Origin: Porphyromonadaceae bacterium FC4
GTDB taxonomy: Bacteria; Bacteroidota; Bacteroidia; Bacteroidales; Porphyromonadaceae
NCBI GenBank assembly: GCA_900120395.1
Contig: LT635552.1
Coordinates: 1 to 64,000 of the forward strand
Length of the DNA stretch: 64,000 nucleotides
Reading direction: 5' to 3'
The position numbers and the translations under genes were made by a program. A model generated the notes under the pieces. That model saw only the letters and a list, made by a program, of their open reading frames with translations, ran no database searches and had not been told where the DNA came from. Positions 8,127 through 16,412 of this stretch are shown here, piece by piece (the stretch's first letter is position 1; every line of letters starts with the position of its first letter).

Positions 8127-10148
8127 ATGAATAATCTACACAGAATACTATCCACCGCCTTCGCTCTGACTCTTTTACTGGCGATCGGCGGCTGCAGCAC
8201 AGACGAGCCCCTGAGTGGGGACAACTACATCGTAGACTTTGCCCTCATGAGTGACGGCCAAGTCTATCCGGCTAAGATAACGGGAGAGCGAATCGTGGTG
8301 CCCGTACCAAAGACCCTACTGCAGGCTCCGCTTGGAGCACGCTGCAAGCTAAGCATCGGTGCCACGATCAGCCCCAACCCCAAAGAAGTGCCCTCATGGA
8401 GCGGGAGCGGCGTACCCTTTACCGTAAAAGCCGCCAATGGTGATCTCCGCAAGTACACGGTGGTCCTCGACCCGCAGGACGTGACCGCCTCCGAGCAAGA
8501 CCCGACCGGCAAAGGCTCCACCTACTCATCCCACCTCCTCACCGACGAAGACGTCAAGCGGCTCGGTGAGTCCGGAGTCAACGTCCTCATCGGCGACCTG
8601 GTCATCGGAGCAGAGAGCGGAGATGAGACCATCAGCGACCTCAGTCCGCTCAAGGAGCTCAAGGAGGTTCGGTACCGACTGGTCATCAACCCCACCTACA
8701 CGGGCGACCTGAGCGAACTAAAAAACCTACAGCGTGTCGGCGAACTCGTGATCAACGGCACCCCGCCCAACCTCAAGGAAATCATCTTACCTGAGCTTAG
8801 GACCATGACGCTCGGGCTCAAGATCAACGATGGTAGGAGTACTCTAGAGCGCATCAGCCTGCCCAAGGCTACCGAGATCGGCACGCTCGTGTGCAAAAGC
8901 CCGGCTCTGACCACACTGTCCGCTCCCGGTCTCGTGACGCTGGGTAGTCTCGATCTGGTGTCGGGCAACCTCACCACCTTTTCGATGGACAAGCTGCAGA
9001 GTATCGCAGGGGACTTTGCCCTCAACGGCGACGGCGAGTCGCCACTGACCACCCTCTCCCTGCCCGAGCTATCGTCCTCTGAGGGGAGTATCAGCATCTC
9101 CGAGCTTCCGCAGCTATCAGAGCTCCGCATGCCCAACCTCGTGCGCACAGGCGCGTTCATGACGAGTAGGCTCATGCTTCTGAAGGAGCTGGATCTCAGC
9201 AGACTGGAGCGAGTAGATCAGGAGTTGAAGCTGGACTTTTATCTCTACAACAGCAAAAACACGGCACTCACCGAGCTGCGTCTACCTGCCCTCAAGTCGG
9301 TAGGAAGTAGGCTGTCCATACGGGCTGCTCATGGGCTCCCCTCTATCTCACTTCCGGAGTTGGAGCAAAGCAAGGAGTTCTGGATCATGGAATCATCCGC
9401 CTTGCAAAAAATAGAGTGGAGCAACAAGCCCAAGCACATCCCAACCCTCGCTTTTGACGAGATCGACCTAGCGGGAACAGTAGACCTATCGGGCATTGAG
9501 TGCTCAGACCTTATCCTCTACCAATCCTGGAAAAGCATGGACAAGCTAATCCTACCGAATAACCTAAAGAGCCTGAGATTCACGGATGACGACGACAACC
9601 CCATCGAGGGAGCTCTCCCCGAGATCGAGGGGGCCTCAAAGCTGGAAACCCTGAGACTTGAGCACATCAATACCCGGGAGCTCATCCTCCCATCGGTACT
9701 CAAGGAGATCGAGATTCTCGATGTATCCGGATCAGCCTTCACGGCGCTCTCTGCAGTCGGACTCGAGAAAGTCGGAGAGCTAAAGGTGGAGTCCGGCTCC
9801 TTGCTCAGCATCTCCATGCCGATCCTAAAAGTGGCGCAAGAGGTCACCTTCGACCAGACAACTGCCCTCAAGTCACTGAGCTTCCCGAAGCTCAAGTCCA
9901 TCGAGAGTCTCTCCCTTGAGGGATGGAGGGGGAACTCAAGCCTCTCCAACCTTGATGGTTTTTCCGAAGTAGAGTCCATCGGATCTGTACGTATCGAGAA
10001 CTACAGAGCCCTGACCGACTACTCCGGACTCAAGAATGCCGTCGAGCATGACGGACTGACGGAAAAAGGATGGAAGCTCAAAGGAAACAAGTACAACCCC
10101 ACCTTTGAAGATCTAAAGGCAGGTCGCTATACTCCATCCATGCCGTAA
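8127..10148 (+). CDS. Leucine-rich surface lipoprotein, paralogue 2, in the B12 operon
   Basis: This 673-residue lipoprotein (lipobox AIGGC, Cys23) lies five bases after its paralogue and has the same plan. The N-terminal beta domain reads VDFALMSDGQVYPAKITGER and ends in FTVKAANGDLRKYTV. A conserved linker follows (LLTDEDVKRLGESGVNVLIGDLVIG, compare the equivalent in the upstream gene near 6490-6550). Long leucine-rich repeats and the GNKYNPTFEDLKAGRYTPS tail complete it. Divergence between the two copies is high, so the duplication is not recent. It is the last gene before the operon terminator. Function is unknown; operon membership suggests a part in corrinoid capture or in adhesion. Confidence 0.6.
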   Translation: MNNLHRILSTAFALTLLLAIGGCSTDEPLSGDNYIVDFALMSDGQVYPAKITGERIVVPVPKTLLQAPLGARCKLSIGATISPNPKEVPSWSGSGVPFTVKAANGDLRKYTVVLDPQDVTASEQDPTGKGSTYSSHLLTDEDVKRLGESGVNVLIGDLVIGAESGDETISDLSPLKELKEVRYRLVINPTYTGDLSELKNLQRVGELVINGTPPNLKEIILPELRTMTLGLKINDGRSTLERISLPKATEIGTLVCKSPALTTLSAPGLVTLGSLDLVSGNLTTFSMDKLQSIAGDFALNGDGESPLTTLSLPELSSSEGSISISELPQLSELRMPNLVRTGAFMTSRLMLLKELDLSRLERVDQELKLDFYLYNSKNTALTELRLPALKSVGSRLSIRAAHGLPSISLPELEQSKEFWIMESSALQKIEWSNKPKHIPTLAFDEIDLAGTVDLSGIECSDLILYQSWKSMDKLILPNNLKSLRFTDDDDNPIEGALPEIEGASKLETLRLEHINTRELILPSVLKEIEILDVSGSAFTALSAVGLEKVGELKVESGSLLSISMPILKVAQEVTFDQTTALKSLSFPKLKSIESLSLEGWRGNSSLSNLDGFSEVESIGSVRIENYRALTDYSGLKNAVEHDGLTEKGWKLKGNKYNPTFEDLKAGRYTPSMP

Positions 10149-10168
10149 GCACCGGTATACAGCCAAAG

Positions 10169-10208
10169 ACAAAAGAGGGTGCGCCGATACCGGCGCACCC
10201 TCTTTTGT
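10169..10208 (+). terminator. Terminator of the B12 operon
   Basis: A perfect hairpin with an 18-bp stem (ACAAAAGAGGGTGCGCCG), the loop ATAC and the exact complement ends in CTTTTGT, 20 bases after the last stop codon. Its ends are A-rich on one side and T-rich on the other. Confidence 0.9.
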
Positions 10209-10303
10209 ATGAATGGTTCGTCTTCTTCCCGCCAAAACATACAACCCCACACACTGCTGAGAATCATACAGATAGAGACACCAAAAAGGGAGGTGCCCGG
10301 GGG

Positions 10304-10396
10304 CAAAAAATTTCCTACTGGAAACAGATCTCTTCTATCCGTCAAATCGTTTTCTTTCCTACTGGAAACATTTCGCTACTATCCGTCAAATTTTTT
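10304..10396 (+). repeat. Dispersed MITE-like element, copy 2
   Basis: Both half-units are intact, each with TTTCCtactGGAAAC and CTATCCGTCAAAT. The ends are GGGCAAAAAA on the left and TTTTTTAGC on the right, so the terminal inverted repeat has decayed on the right side. It sits between the B12 operon terminator and the lgt promoter. Confidence 0.9.
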
Positions 10397-10469
10397 AGCG
10401 TGATTTAGGAGCGGGAAAATTCCGGACCGTGAGTCCGGTCAACTTATCTGCATTTACGATTATTCTTTC

Positions 10470-10477
10470 TACCTTTG
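10470..10477 (+). promoter_or_regulatory. Promoter -7 element upstream of lgt
   Basis: TACCTTTG matches the Bacteroidota -7 consensus. A TCTG (10447-10450), one mismatch from TTTG, lies exactly 19 bases upstream. It would give a leader of about 55 bases for lgt. Confidence 0.55.
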
Positions 10478-10534
10478 TGTACCATGGGATGCTGAGGTGA
10501 TCCCGGACTGTATCATCAAATATCGATCTGTATT

Positions 10535-11377
10535 ATGCTGAATGTTGTGACGTGGACGGTAGATCCTATACTCTTGGACTACAAGGGGATGACCATTGGT
10601 TGGTATGGCGTCTTTTTTGCCGTCGGGCTGGTATTGTTTGGTCCTGCCATCATGGATAAGATCTGGCGCCGGGAGCAACTCCCCGAGCGCTGGCTCACGT
10701 CCCTTTTTTACTACATCATCATAGCGACCATCGTGGGTGCTCGTCTGGGGCACTGCCTCTTTTATCAGCCGGAGTACTACTTGGCGAACCCCGTCGAGAT
10801 CCTCAAGGTCTGGGAGGGAGGACTGGCAAGCCATGGAGGGGTGATAGGGATCATCATAGCGGTCTACTTTTACTCCAAAAAAGTGTCGCACCGGAGTATG
10901 CTCTGGACTTTTGACCGTCTCTGTGTGCCCACAGGCTTGGTGGCAGGTATGATCCGACTGGGCAACCTCATGAACCATGAGATCTACGGGCACCCGACGG
11001 ATCTGCCCTGGGGCTTCCGCTACATCGAGAACATCGGTGCGTGGCGTGCCGGAGCCGAGCCCATCTTTTCGCTCCCATCACACCCGACGCAGATCTACGA
11101 AGCGCTGTGCTACTTTGCAATCTTTGGGATCTGTATGTGGATGTACTGGCGCACCAACGCCCGCAAGCATGTCGGGCTGATCTTTGGGGTGTTCATGACC
11201 CTGACCTTCTTGGCGCGGTTCTTTATTGAGTTCCTCAAGAATGACCAGGTCGCTTTTGAGGCGACGATGACGCTCAACATGGGGCAGTGGCTGAGTGTGC
11301 CCTTCGTCATCGCAGGTATCGCAGCTATCTGGTATAGCTTTGCGAATAAGAAGCCTGCTGACGGACGGATTCTCTGA
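10535..11377 (+). CDS. lgt: Prolipoprotein diacylglyceryl transferase Lgt
   Basis: Lgt transfers the diacylglyceryl group of phosphatidylglycerol to the lipobox cysteine of prolipoproteins in the inner membrane. The 280-residue protein shows the family signatures in order: GGLASHGG (about 95-102), RLGNLMNHEIYG (about 141-152), and HPTQIYEALCY (about 183-193), within several hydrophobic segments. Length is normal. It precedes the mechanosensitive channel gene by 23 bases and may be co-transcribed with it. The many lipoproteins in this window depend on this enzyme. Confidence 0.96.
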   Translation: MLNVVTWTVDPILLDYKGMTIGWYGVFFAVGLVLFGPAIMDKIWRREQLPERWLTSLFYYIIIATIVGARLGHCLFYQPEYYLANPVEILKVWEGGLASHGGVIGIIIAVYFYSKKVSHRSMLWTFDRLCVPTGLVAGMIRLGNLMNHEIYGHPTDLPWGFRYIENIGAWRAGAEPIFSLPSHPTQIYEALCYFAIFGICMWMYWRTNARKHVGLIFGVFMTLTFLARFFIEFLKNDQVAFEATMTLNMGQWLSVPFVIAGIAAIWYSFANKKPADGRIL

Positions 11378-11400
11378 CGATAGGATCACCCACACCAAAT

Positions 11401-13305
11401 ATGAAAAGAAACCTCCTCATACTGCTGACGCTAGTACTGCTCTCCTGGTGCCCGGATGTCCGGGGGCAGGAGGTGATGCCACAGACGCCCTTGGATCCGG
11501 CACAGCAACAGCACCATGAGGACAGCATCAGCCAGGCTCTGCTGGCTGAGCTGCAGAAGCGCATCGAAGAGATGAACGACCAGCGTGTGGTAGACTCGCT
11601 GACGAGGGAGTTTCTGGAGAAGCAGCTGGCTGAGCTCAGAACGGTAGAAAACATCCAGAAGTCCGATATACTGGACGAGCTTCGGCTGATCCAAGAAAAG
11701 CAGCAGCAACGACTGGAGGATCGCAAGCAGTACCTCGACTCGCTCAAGCAGGTCGCTCACGGCTACCCGATCTATGGGGTGCTCAATGATACGATAGCAC
11801 TGGTGTATATGCGCATCGGCTCCTATTCGGCTGAAGAACGTGCCAAGCGAATCAGTCAGCGGGTCGAGACGCTGTATGAGGAGGACTTTTCGCCACGAGA
11901 CAGTCTGACGCTCAAGAACGGCGATGGCTATACGGACATCACGTTTGATGACCGCATCATCATGACGGTGCTGGAGAACGACGCCCTGCTTCATGACTAT
12001 ACGACACAGGAGTATTCGGAGGTTTTGAGCCAGGCCATCCGTGACTCAGTCCTCCGGGCTCGAGAGGAAAATACCGTCAAGAATACCATCAAGCGTGTGC
12101 TCCTGGTACTCCTCTGTATCGTACTGATGGTGTCGCTTCTCAAGCTCGTCTCCATCTTTTTCAGATGGTTGCGCATGCGAACCGCTGATGGGAGAAACAG
12201 ATTGTTTAGGGATCTGAAGTACAAGGACTACACCTTCATCACGGTGGCGCAGGAGGCACACTTGGTCTCAAAGGGCTTGATCATTCTGCAGTGGGTGACC
12301 ATTATCATGCTTTTCGTGGTGCTGGTGCCGATCATGTTCAGCATCTTCCCCTTTACCCGAGGGTGGTCGGTCGACCTCTTTCAGACACTCTGGAAACCGA
12401 TAGAGAATATACTGCTGGCGATCTGGCACTACCTGCCCAACCTGATCAATATCATCGTCATCGTCGTCGTCATCCGGTACGTGATCAAGCTGGTGCACTA
12501 TATCTTTGACGAGATTGAGCAGAACAAGCTCAAGATATCGGGGTTCCATCCGGACTTTGCGCAGCCTACCTTTGTTATTATACGGTCGCTTTTGATTGTC
12601 TTTGGTCTCATCTTGGTCTTCCCGTTCCTACCGGGTGCGGGCTCTGAGGCATTCAATGCGGTGTCGGTGTTCCTCGGTCTTTTGGTATCGATAGGATCCT
12701 CCAGTGCGATTGCCAATATGATCGCCGGAGTGGTCATTACCTACATGCGCCCCTTCAAGATCGGGGACCGAATCAAGATCGATGGTATCGTGGGCGATGT
12801 GACCGACAAGACCATGCTCGTGACCAAGATCCGTCAGATCACCAACGAGGAGGTGACTATCCCCAACTCTAAGGTGCTCAACAGCAACACCATCAACTAC
12901 AGTGCCCTCGTGGAGACTAAGGGGCTGATCCTCTCCGTCGAGGGGAGCTTTGGCTACGAGCTTCCGTGGCGCATGATAGAGGAGATACTGCTTGAGGCGA
13001 TCGGTCGTTGCCCCGACATCCTCCCTGCACCCAAGCCCTTTGTCCGCCAGACGGAGTTTAGAGACTACGATGTCGTGTACACCGTCAACGGATATACGAT
13101 CGAGGCAAACCAGCAGGCGCGTATCTACTCGGAGATTAGAGGACATATACAGGATGTTTGCCGCGAGCGCGATGTGGAGATCCTATCGCCTACCTACCAC
13201 AATATGCGTGACGGCAACCCACGAACAGTGCCGCCGGAGTACCACAAGAAGGAGGAAAAGAAAGAGCGACCCGTACCCAAGGTGCGCGGAGAGGGGAACA
13301 GCTGA
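11401..13305 (+). CDS. MscS-family mechanosensitive channel, large form
   Basis: This 634-residue protein has an N-terminal signal peptide (ending near VRGQE, about 23). A periplasmic coiled-coil-rich region (about 30-115) follows, then four to five membrane segments (about 225-440). The MscS core contains IANMIAGVVITYMRPFKIGD and RIKIDGIVGDV (about 440-468) and ends in a beta and alpha/beta cytoplasmic part. Such channels release solutes on hypo-osmotic shock. The N-terminal extension resembles the larger MscM/YbiO-type members rather than plain MscS. The C-terminus is charged (KKEEKKERPVPK). A minisatellite starts 18 bases after the stop codon. Confidence 0.9.
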   Translation: MKRNLLILLTLVLLSWCPDVRGQEVMPQTPLDPAQQQHHEDSISQALLAELQKRIEEMNDQRVVDSLTREFLEKQLAELRTVENIQKSDILDELRLIQEKQQQRLEDRKQYLDSLKQVAHGYPIYGVLNDTIALVYMRIGSYSAEERAKRISQRVETLYEEDFSPRDSLTLKNGDGYTDITFDDRIIMTVLENDALLHDYTTQEYSEVLSQAIRDSVLRAREENTVKNTIKRVLLVLLCIVLMVSLLKLVSIFFRWLRMRTADGRNRLFRDLKYKDYTFITVAQEAHLVSKGLIILQWVTIIMLFVVLVPIMFSIFPFTRGWSVDLFQTLWKPIENILLAIWHYLPNLINIIVIVVVIRYVIKLVHYIFDEIEQNKLKISGFHPDFAQPTFVIIRSLLIVFGLILVFPFLPGAGSEAFNAVSVFLGLLVSIGSSSAIANMIAGVVITYMRPFKIGDRIKIDGIVGDVTDKTMLVTKIRQITNEEVTIPNSKVLNSNTINYSALVETKGLILSVEGSFGYELPWRMIEEILLEAIGRCPDILPAPKPFVRQTEFRDYDVVYTVNGYTIEANQQARIYSEIRGHIQDVCRERDVEILSPTYHNMRDGNPRTVPPEYHKKEEKKERPVPKVRGEGNS

Positions 13306-13322
13306 TCCTGTTCTACCCCTAT

Positions 13323-13501
13323 CGCCTCAGCGTTCTACCCTCTATCGCCTCGGCTCACTACCACCTGCCGCCTCGGCTTACCACCCCTGCCGCTTCGGCT
13401 CACTACCCCTGCCACCTCTACTTACTACCCTTACCGTTTCGACACTTACCCTCCACCGCCTCGGCTCACTACCTCTGCTGCCTCGGCTCACTACCACCTG
13501 C
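13323..13501. repeat. Degenerate 22-23 bp minisatellite
   Basis: About eight tandem units fit the consensus CGCCTCGGCTCACTACCMCTGC. Units at the right end are nearly identical; units in the middle (CACCTCTACTTACTACC, CGTTTCGACACTTACC) have drifted. The period is not a multiple of three and open frames through it change repeat phase, so it is unlikely to be coding. It fills the gap between the convergent mscS and S24-regulator genes. Confidence 0.8.
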
Positions 13502-13533
13502 CGGATGTCGATGCTGCTTAGTGCCGGATGCCT

Positions 13534-14589
13534 TTACCGCTTCAGCTCCCTGTCGACGACCTTGATCACATTGTAGATCGCTAGGACCTCCGACTCGTGG
13601 ACAACGATGTCCGGAAAGGCGGGATTGAGCGAGCGCAGGGTGAATGTCCGCTGCTCCTGGTCTTGATCTGCCACACTCTTGACGATGATCCCCTGCTCTC
13701 GGGTGATGAAGATGAAGTAGAGCCAGGTACGGGTGTGCAGACCGTCCCACCAGTAGTCCGGGCGGATGTAGCGTGCCAGGATCTGGTCACCATCCGCCAA
13801 ACTCATCAGGCTACCATCGTCCATGGAGATACCGCGTACGGTGAAAATCCGGTACTCGCCACTGTGTATCCGATCCACCGGTACGTTGATGATGCGCAGA
13901 TCCTCCGCCGGGATCGGGTCGCCGTAGCCGGTAAGCGTCCCGGCGGCTGCCGGATCGTCCACCACCGGTACGGACATGATGCTTTCCGGGTCAAAGGGCT
14001 CCGCATTGGCGCCGGGGAATTCCTTAGCCGCCAGTGCCTCGATCATTCTCTGAGTATCTCCGTACTCATCCCCACGTGTCACTGTCGTCTCTATCGGTTC
14101 TCTCCCGATCAGCAGCCACTCCCACCTGTACTTCGGATAGACCTTCCTTAGCTGCTCGAGGGTATTGTTTTGTGGTCGGCTCTGTCCCTGTATGATCCTA
14201 TAGGCAGTGGAGGTATCCATGCCGATCTTGTCCGCAAGCTCCCGATAGTCGAGCTTCTCCCTCTGCATGATGTATCGGATGCGCTGCCAGCGCCGGGCAT
14301 GCTCACTGCGTGGATGCTTAGGCTCCGGCACCAGCATCTCGCCCGTCCCGTGCAGGAGCCATTCTTTTGAAAACGTGTCGGCAAAAAAGTCTGCGTACTG
14401 CTCCACCAGTTCTGTGCTCATGTAGGAGGATGAGGGCGCAAAGGCAGCTCGAAAAGTCATGGGGTTGATCTCCAGCAATAACGCCACGTCCGAGTACGAA
14501 AGGTCGGGACTATGCTTCCGGAGGTAGTCGTAGCTCTTTCGAAGTCGTTCTTTTAGTTCTCTTTTTTCGTCCTTATTGAGCGGGGCCAT
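13534..14589 (-). CDS. Double-HTH regulator with LexA/CI-type S24 peptidase domain
   Basis: This 351-residue protein has two helix-turn-helix regions (about 31-50, SYSDVALLLEINPMTFRAAF; about 114-135, DYRELADKIGMDTSTAYRII). The C-terminal S24 domain shows the full catalytic layout: a cleavage-type AAAG (Ala216-Gly217), the nucleophile in GISM (Ser255) and a probable general base in IIVKS (Lys304). This predicts a repressor that can inactivate itself by cleavage, as in LexA and phage CI. No phage genes lie nearby. Targets are unknown. The two DNA-binding regions in one chain are unusual. It is transcribed after the PatB-like gene but has its own promoter and a terminator-like hairpin before it. 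Confidence 0.8.
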   Translation of the reverse strand: MAPLNKDEKRELKERLRKSYDYLRKHSPDLSYSDVALLLEINPMTFRAAFAPSSSYMSTELVEQYADFFADTFSKEWLLHGTGEMLVPEPKHPRSEHARRWQRIRYIMQREKLDYRELADKIGMDTSTAYRIIQGQSRPQNNTLEQLRKVYPKYRWEWLLIGREPIETTVTRGDEYGDTQRMIEALAAKEFPGANAEPFDPESIMSVPVVDDPAAAGTLTGYGDPIPAEDLRIINVPVDRIHSGEYRIFTVRGISMDDGSLMSLADGDQILARYIRPDYWWDGLHTRTWLYFIFITREQGIIVKSVADQDQEQRTFTLRSLNPAFPDIVVHESEVLAIYNVIKVVDRELKR

Positions 14590-14612
14590 TGCGTCTGCCT
14601 ATATTGTTTTTG

Positions 14613-14643
14613 TAAAGGTAGTTATATTTCCCGCCCCGAGCAA
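14613..14643 (-). promoter_or_regulatory. Promoter of the S24 regulator gene
   Basis: On the minus strand TTG (14641-14643, within TATTTATTTG) is followed after 20 bases by TACCTTTA (14613-14620), one mismatch from TAnnTTTG. The start codon is 24 bases downstream of the -7 box. Confidence 0.55.
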
Positions 14644-14650
14644 ATAAATA

Positions 14651-14683
14651 CCCCCATCCTATCCATCGGGGACAGGACGGGGG
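14651..14683 (-). terminator. Hairpin between the PatB-like gene and the S24 regulator
   Basis: CCCCCATCCTATCC pairs with GGACAGGACGGGGG with two mismatches around a five-base loop. On the minus strand it is followed by TATTTATTTG. It lies 25 bases after the PatB-like stop codon and overlaps the region just upstream of the next promoter. Confidence 0.55.
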
Positions 14684-14708
14684 CTGTGGGTTTGATTTTA
14701 CCGAGTGC

Positions 14709-15887
14709 TTAGAGAGCGTTGACCGCCTTCTCGATTCGCTTAAGCGCTTCCTCCAGTACTGAGCGGGGGGTCCCTACGTTCAAGCGCATGAAAAACTCGC
14801 CACCGGTCCCAAAGGTAGAGCCATCATTGAGCATGACTCCTGCCTTTTCGACAAAGAAGCTTGCCAGTTCGTCTGTCGTCCTAAACCCTAGCTCGCGGCA
14901 GTCCAGGAAGATCAAAAACGATGCCTCGGGCTGTATCATCTTTAGTCGCGGGATACGCTCGGTGATGTACTTGCGTACCAGCTCGACATTTTCCTCGATG
15001 TACTGCATGCAGGCTTTGCTCCACGCTCCACACTCCTTGTAGGCTGCTATCACCGCACTATAGGTGTAGCATGATGCGTGGGCGAGTCCGTTTTGGACCA
15101 TGTAGGGAAATACCACGTCACGCAGGCGAGGGTTGGGTATGTACATCTGCGAAGCAATCACGCCGGGCATGTTGAACACCTTGGACGGAGCCATCAGCGA
15201 CATCCCCACCTCCTTGGCATCGTCGGATACGGATGGGAAGGGCATGTGTCTGTGTCCGCTAAAGGTCAGGTCGGCGTGGATCTCGTCGCTGATGACGAGA
15301 CAGCCGTGCTGCTTGGCCATCGTGGCTACTCTCTGGAGTTCCTCAGCCGTCCATACGCGACCACCGGGGTTGTGCGGGTGACACCACAGCAGGATCTTGG
15401 ACTGTGCCAGAGCCTTGTCCAGCGCTTCCCAGTCGATGTAGTAGCGCTCGTCTTTGATCAAGAGCGGCGCCTCTACGAGACGACGGCGGCTGCCATGGAT
15501 CACGTCGGCAAACGGGTAGTAGACCGGAGGGCAGATAGTCACTCCGTCTTCCTCCTTTGTCCAGCACTGTATGAGCTTGTAGATACCGGCGACCACCCCG
15601 GGCGTGTAGGTGACGTCGTCCTTGGATATCTGCAGTCCGTACTGCTTGCTAAACCAGTCTTGCAGTGTGGTGTAATACTCCTCGGGAGGGATACAGTATC
15701 CCAGGACAGGGTGCTCCAGTCGCTTACGGATCGCATCGCTGATGGGATCGGGTGTGGCAAAGTCCATATCCGCGATCCACATGGGGATTATCTCATCGTA
15801 GTCGCTGGTGAAGCTGCCGTAGCCGTCAAACTTTGTACAATGGGTGTTGTGGCGGTCAATGAGTTCGTCAAAGTTAAACTTAGTCAT
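14709..15887 (-). CDS. PatB/MalY-family PLP-dependent C-S lyase (aminotransferase fold)
   Basis: This 392-residue fold-type I PLP enzyme starts MTKFNFDELIDRHNTHCTKFD, a typical PatB/MalY opening (PMWIADMDF at 35-43). The PLP-binding aspartate lies in SDEIHADL (about 200-207) and the Schiff-base lysine in APSKVFNMPG (Lys236). Family members cleave cystathionine or cysteine to a thiol or sulfide, pyruvate and ammonia. Some also act in regulation (MalY). Substrate cannot be decided here. It is monocistronic or leads the S24 regulator; a hairpin separates them. Confidence 0.88.
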   Translation of the reverse strand: MTKFNFDELIDRHNTHCTKFDGYGSFTSDYDEIIPMWIADMDFATPDPISDAIRKRLEHPVLGYCIPPEEYYTTLQDWFSKQYGLQISKDDVTYTPGVVAGIYKLIQCWTKEEDGVTICPPVYYPFADVIHGSRRRLVEAPLLIKDERYYIDWEALDKALAQSKILLWCHPHNPGGRVWTAEELQRVATMAKQHGCLVISDEIHADLTFSGHRHMPFPSVSDDAKEVGMSLMAPSKVFNMPGVIASQMYIPNPRLRDVVFPYMVQNGLAHASCYTYSAVIAAYKECGAWSKACMQYIEENVELVRKYITERIPRLKMIQPEASFLIFLDCRELGFRTTDELASFFVEKAGVMLNDGSTFGTGGEFFMRLNVGTPRSVLEEALKRIEKAVNAL

Positions 15888-15943
15888 GTTTGTCGTAAAA
15901 TATATACCTTTTGTAATAGACTGTTATCCGGTTTGTAGCTTCG

Positions 15944-15951
15944 TAAAGGTA
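15944..15951 (-). promoter_or_regulatory. Promoter -7 element of the PatB-like gene
   Basis: TACCTTTA on the minus strand, in the context TACCTTTACGAAGC, lies 57 bases before the start codon. It is one mismatch from TAnnTTTG. No good -33 box is seen at 19-21 bases. A similar TATATTTACGAAGC precedes pepD. Confidence 0.4.
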
Positions 15952-16070
15952 CCCAAATTGTTTAGAATCTCATAAAGCCGCTGTACGATCCCAAACGTTT
16001 GCCGGGTCGTGTCTTTGCGGGATTCGCTTTCCCCGGATCATGCGCTCTTCCGGAGCTTTGGCACGGGCGC

Positions 16071-16162
16071 AAAAAATTTGATGGATAGTAGCGAAATGTT
16101 TCCAGTAGGAAAGAAAACGATTTGACGGATAGAAGCGAACTCTTTCCAGCAGGAAACTTTTT
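16071..16162 (-). repeat. Dispersed MITE-like element, copy 3 (inverted)
   Basis: The element lies in reverse orientation. Its ends are GGCGCAAAAAA on the left and CTTTTTGCC on the right, a partly conserved terminal inverted repeat. One dyad reads TTTCCagcaGGAAA, where only the loop has changed. The other is the standard form. Confidence 0.88.
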
Positions 16163-16363
16163 GCCATCAGGCACCTTATTTTTCACCGGACCTATCTATC
16201 TGTTTATCAGTTAGGTAGAGACACTCCCCGTAAGGGGTGTGTATAATTAAGGTGAGGGCGGAATAATGGAGCTCCTCCACCCCGCCGATCGTTTGGCGGG
16301 ATTGGGGCTTTCGAGAGGACTTATTTCCCGGAGATACGAGCACGGTCGCCAAGCATTTTTGTC

Positions 16364-16371
16364 TATATTTG
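16364..16371 (+). promoter_or_regulatory. Possible promoter -7 element of dapA
   Basis: TATATTTG matches TAnnTTTG and lies 42 bases before the dapA start codon. No clear -33 box is present at the usual distance. Confidence 0.4.
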
Positions 16372-16412
16372 TAGGGTATAAGAAACATAGTACTCACCTA
16401 CTTCCACATTAT

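Larger units (their letters stand above)
10209..10534. other. Intergenic region between the B12 operon and lgt
   Basis: The stretch holds copy 2 of the dispersed element and the lgt promoter, which are listed separately. I see no gene or further structure in the rest. Confidence 0.6.
15952..16412. other. Intergenic region between the PatB-like gene and dapA
   Basis: The divergent gap holds copy 3 of the dispersed element (16071-16162). It also has degenerate GC-rich palindromic sequence near 16030-16060 and a hairpin near 16215-16236 (ACACTCCCC, gtaa, GGGGTGTGT, one mismatch). An ATG at 16266 opens in frame with dapA, but the extra residues do not match the family. Confidence 0.5.

Noticed and set aside
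12992-13576. Frame running from inside mscS through the minisatellite (194 codons)
   Set aside because: Its first half is an out-of-frame read of mscS and its second half translates the tandem repeat in shifting phase; no independent start signal is visible.
16266-16412. Upstream extension of dapA to ATG 16266
   Set aside because: It adds 49 residues not found in DapA, includes the probable promoter, and the MNSDRLYLRGVGPALITPF start at 16413 fits the family.
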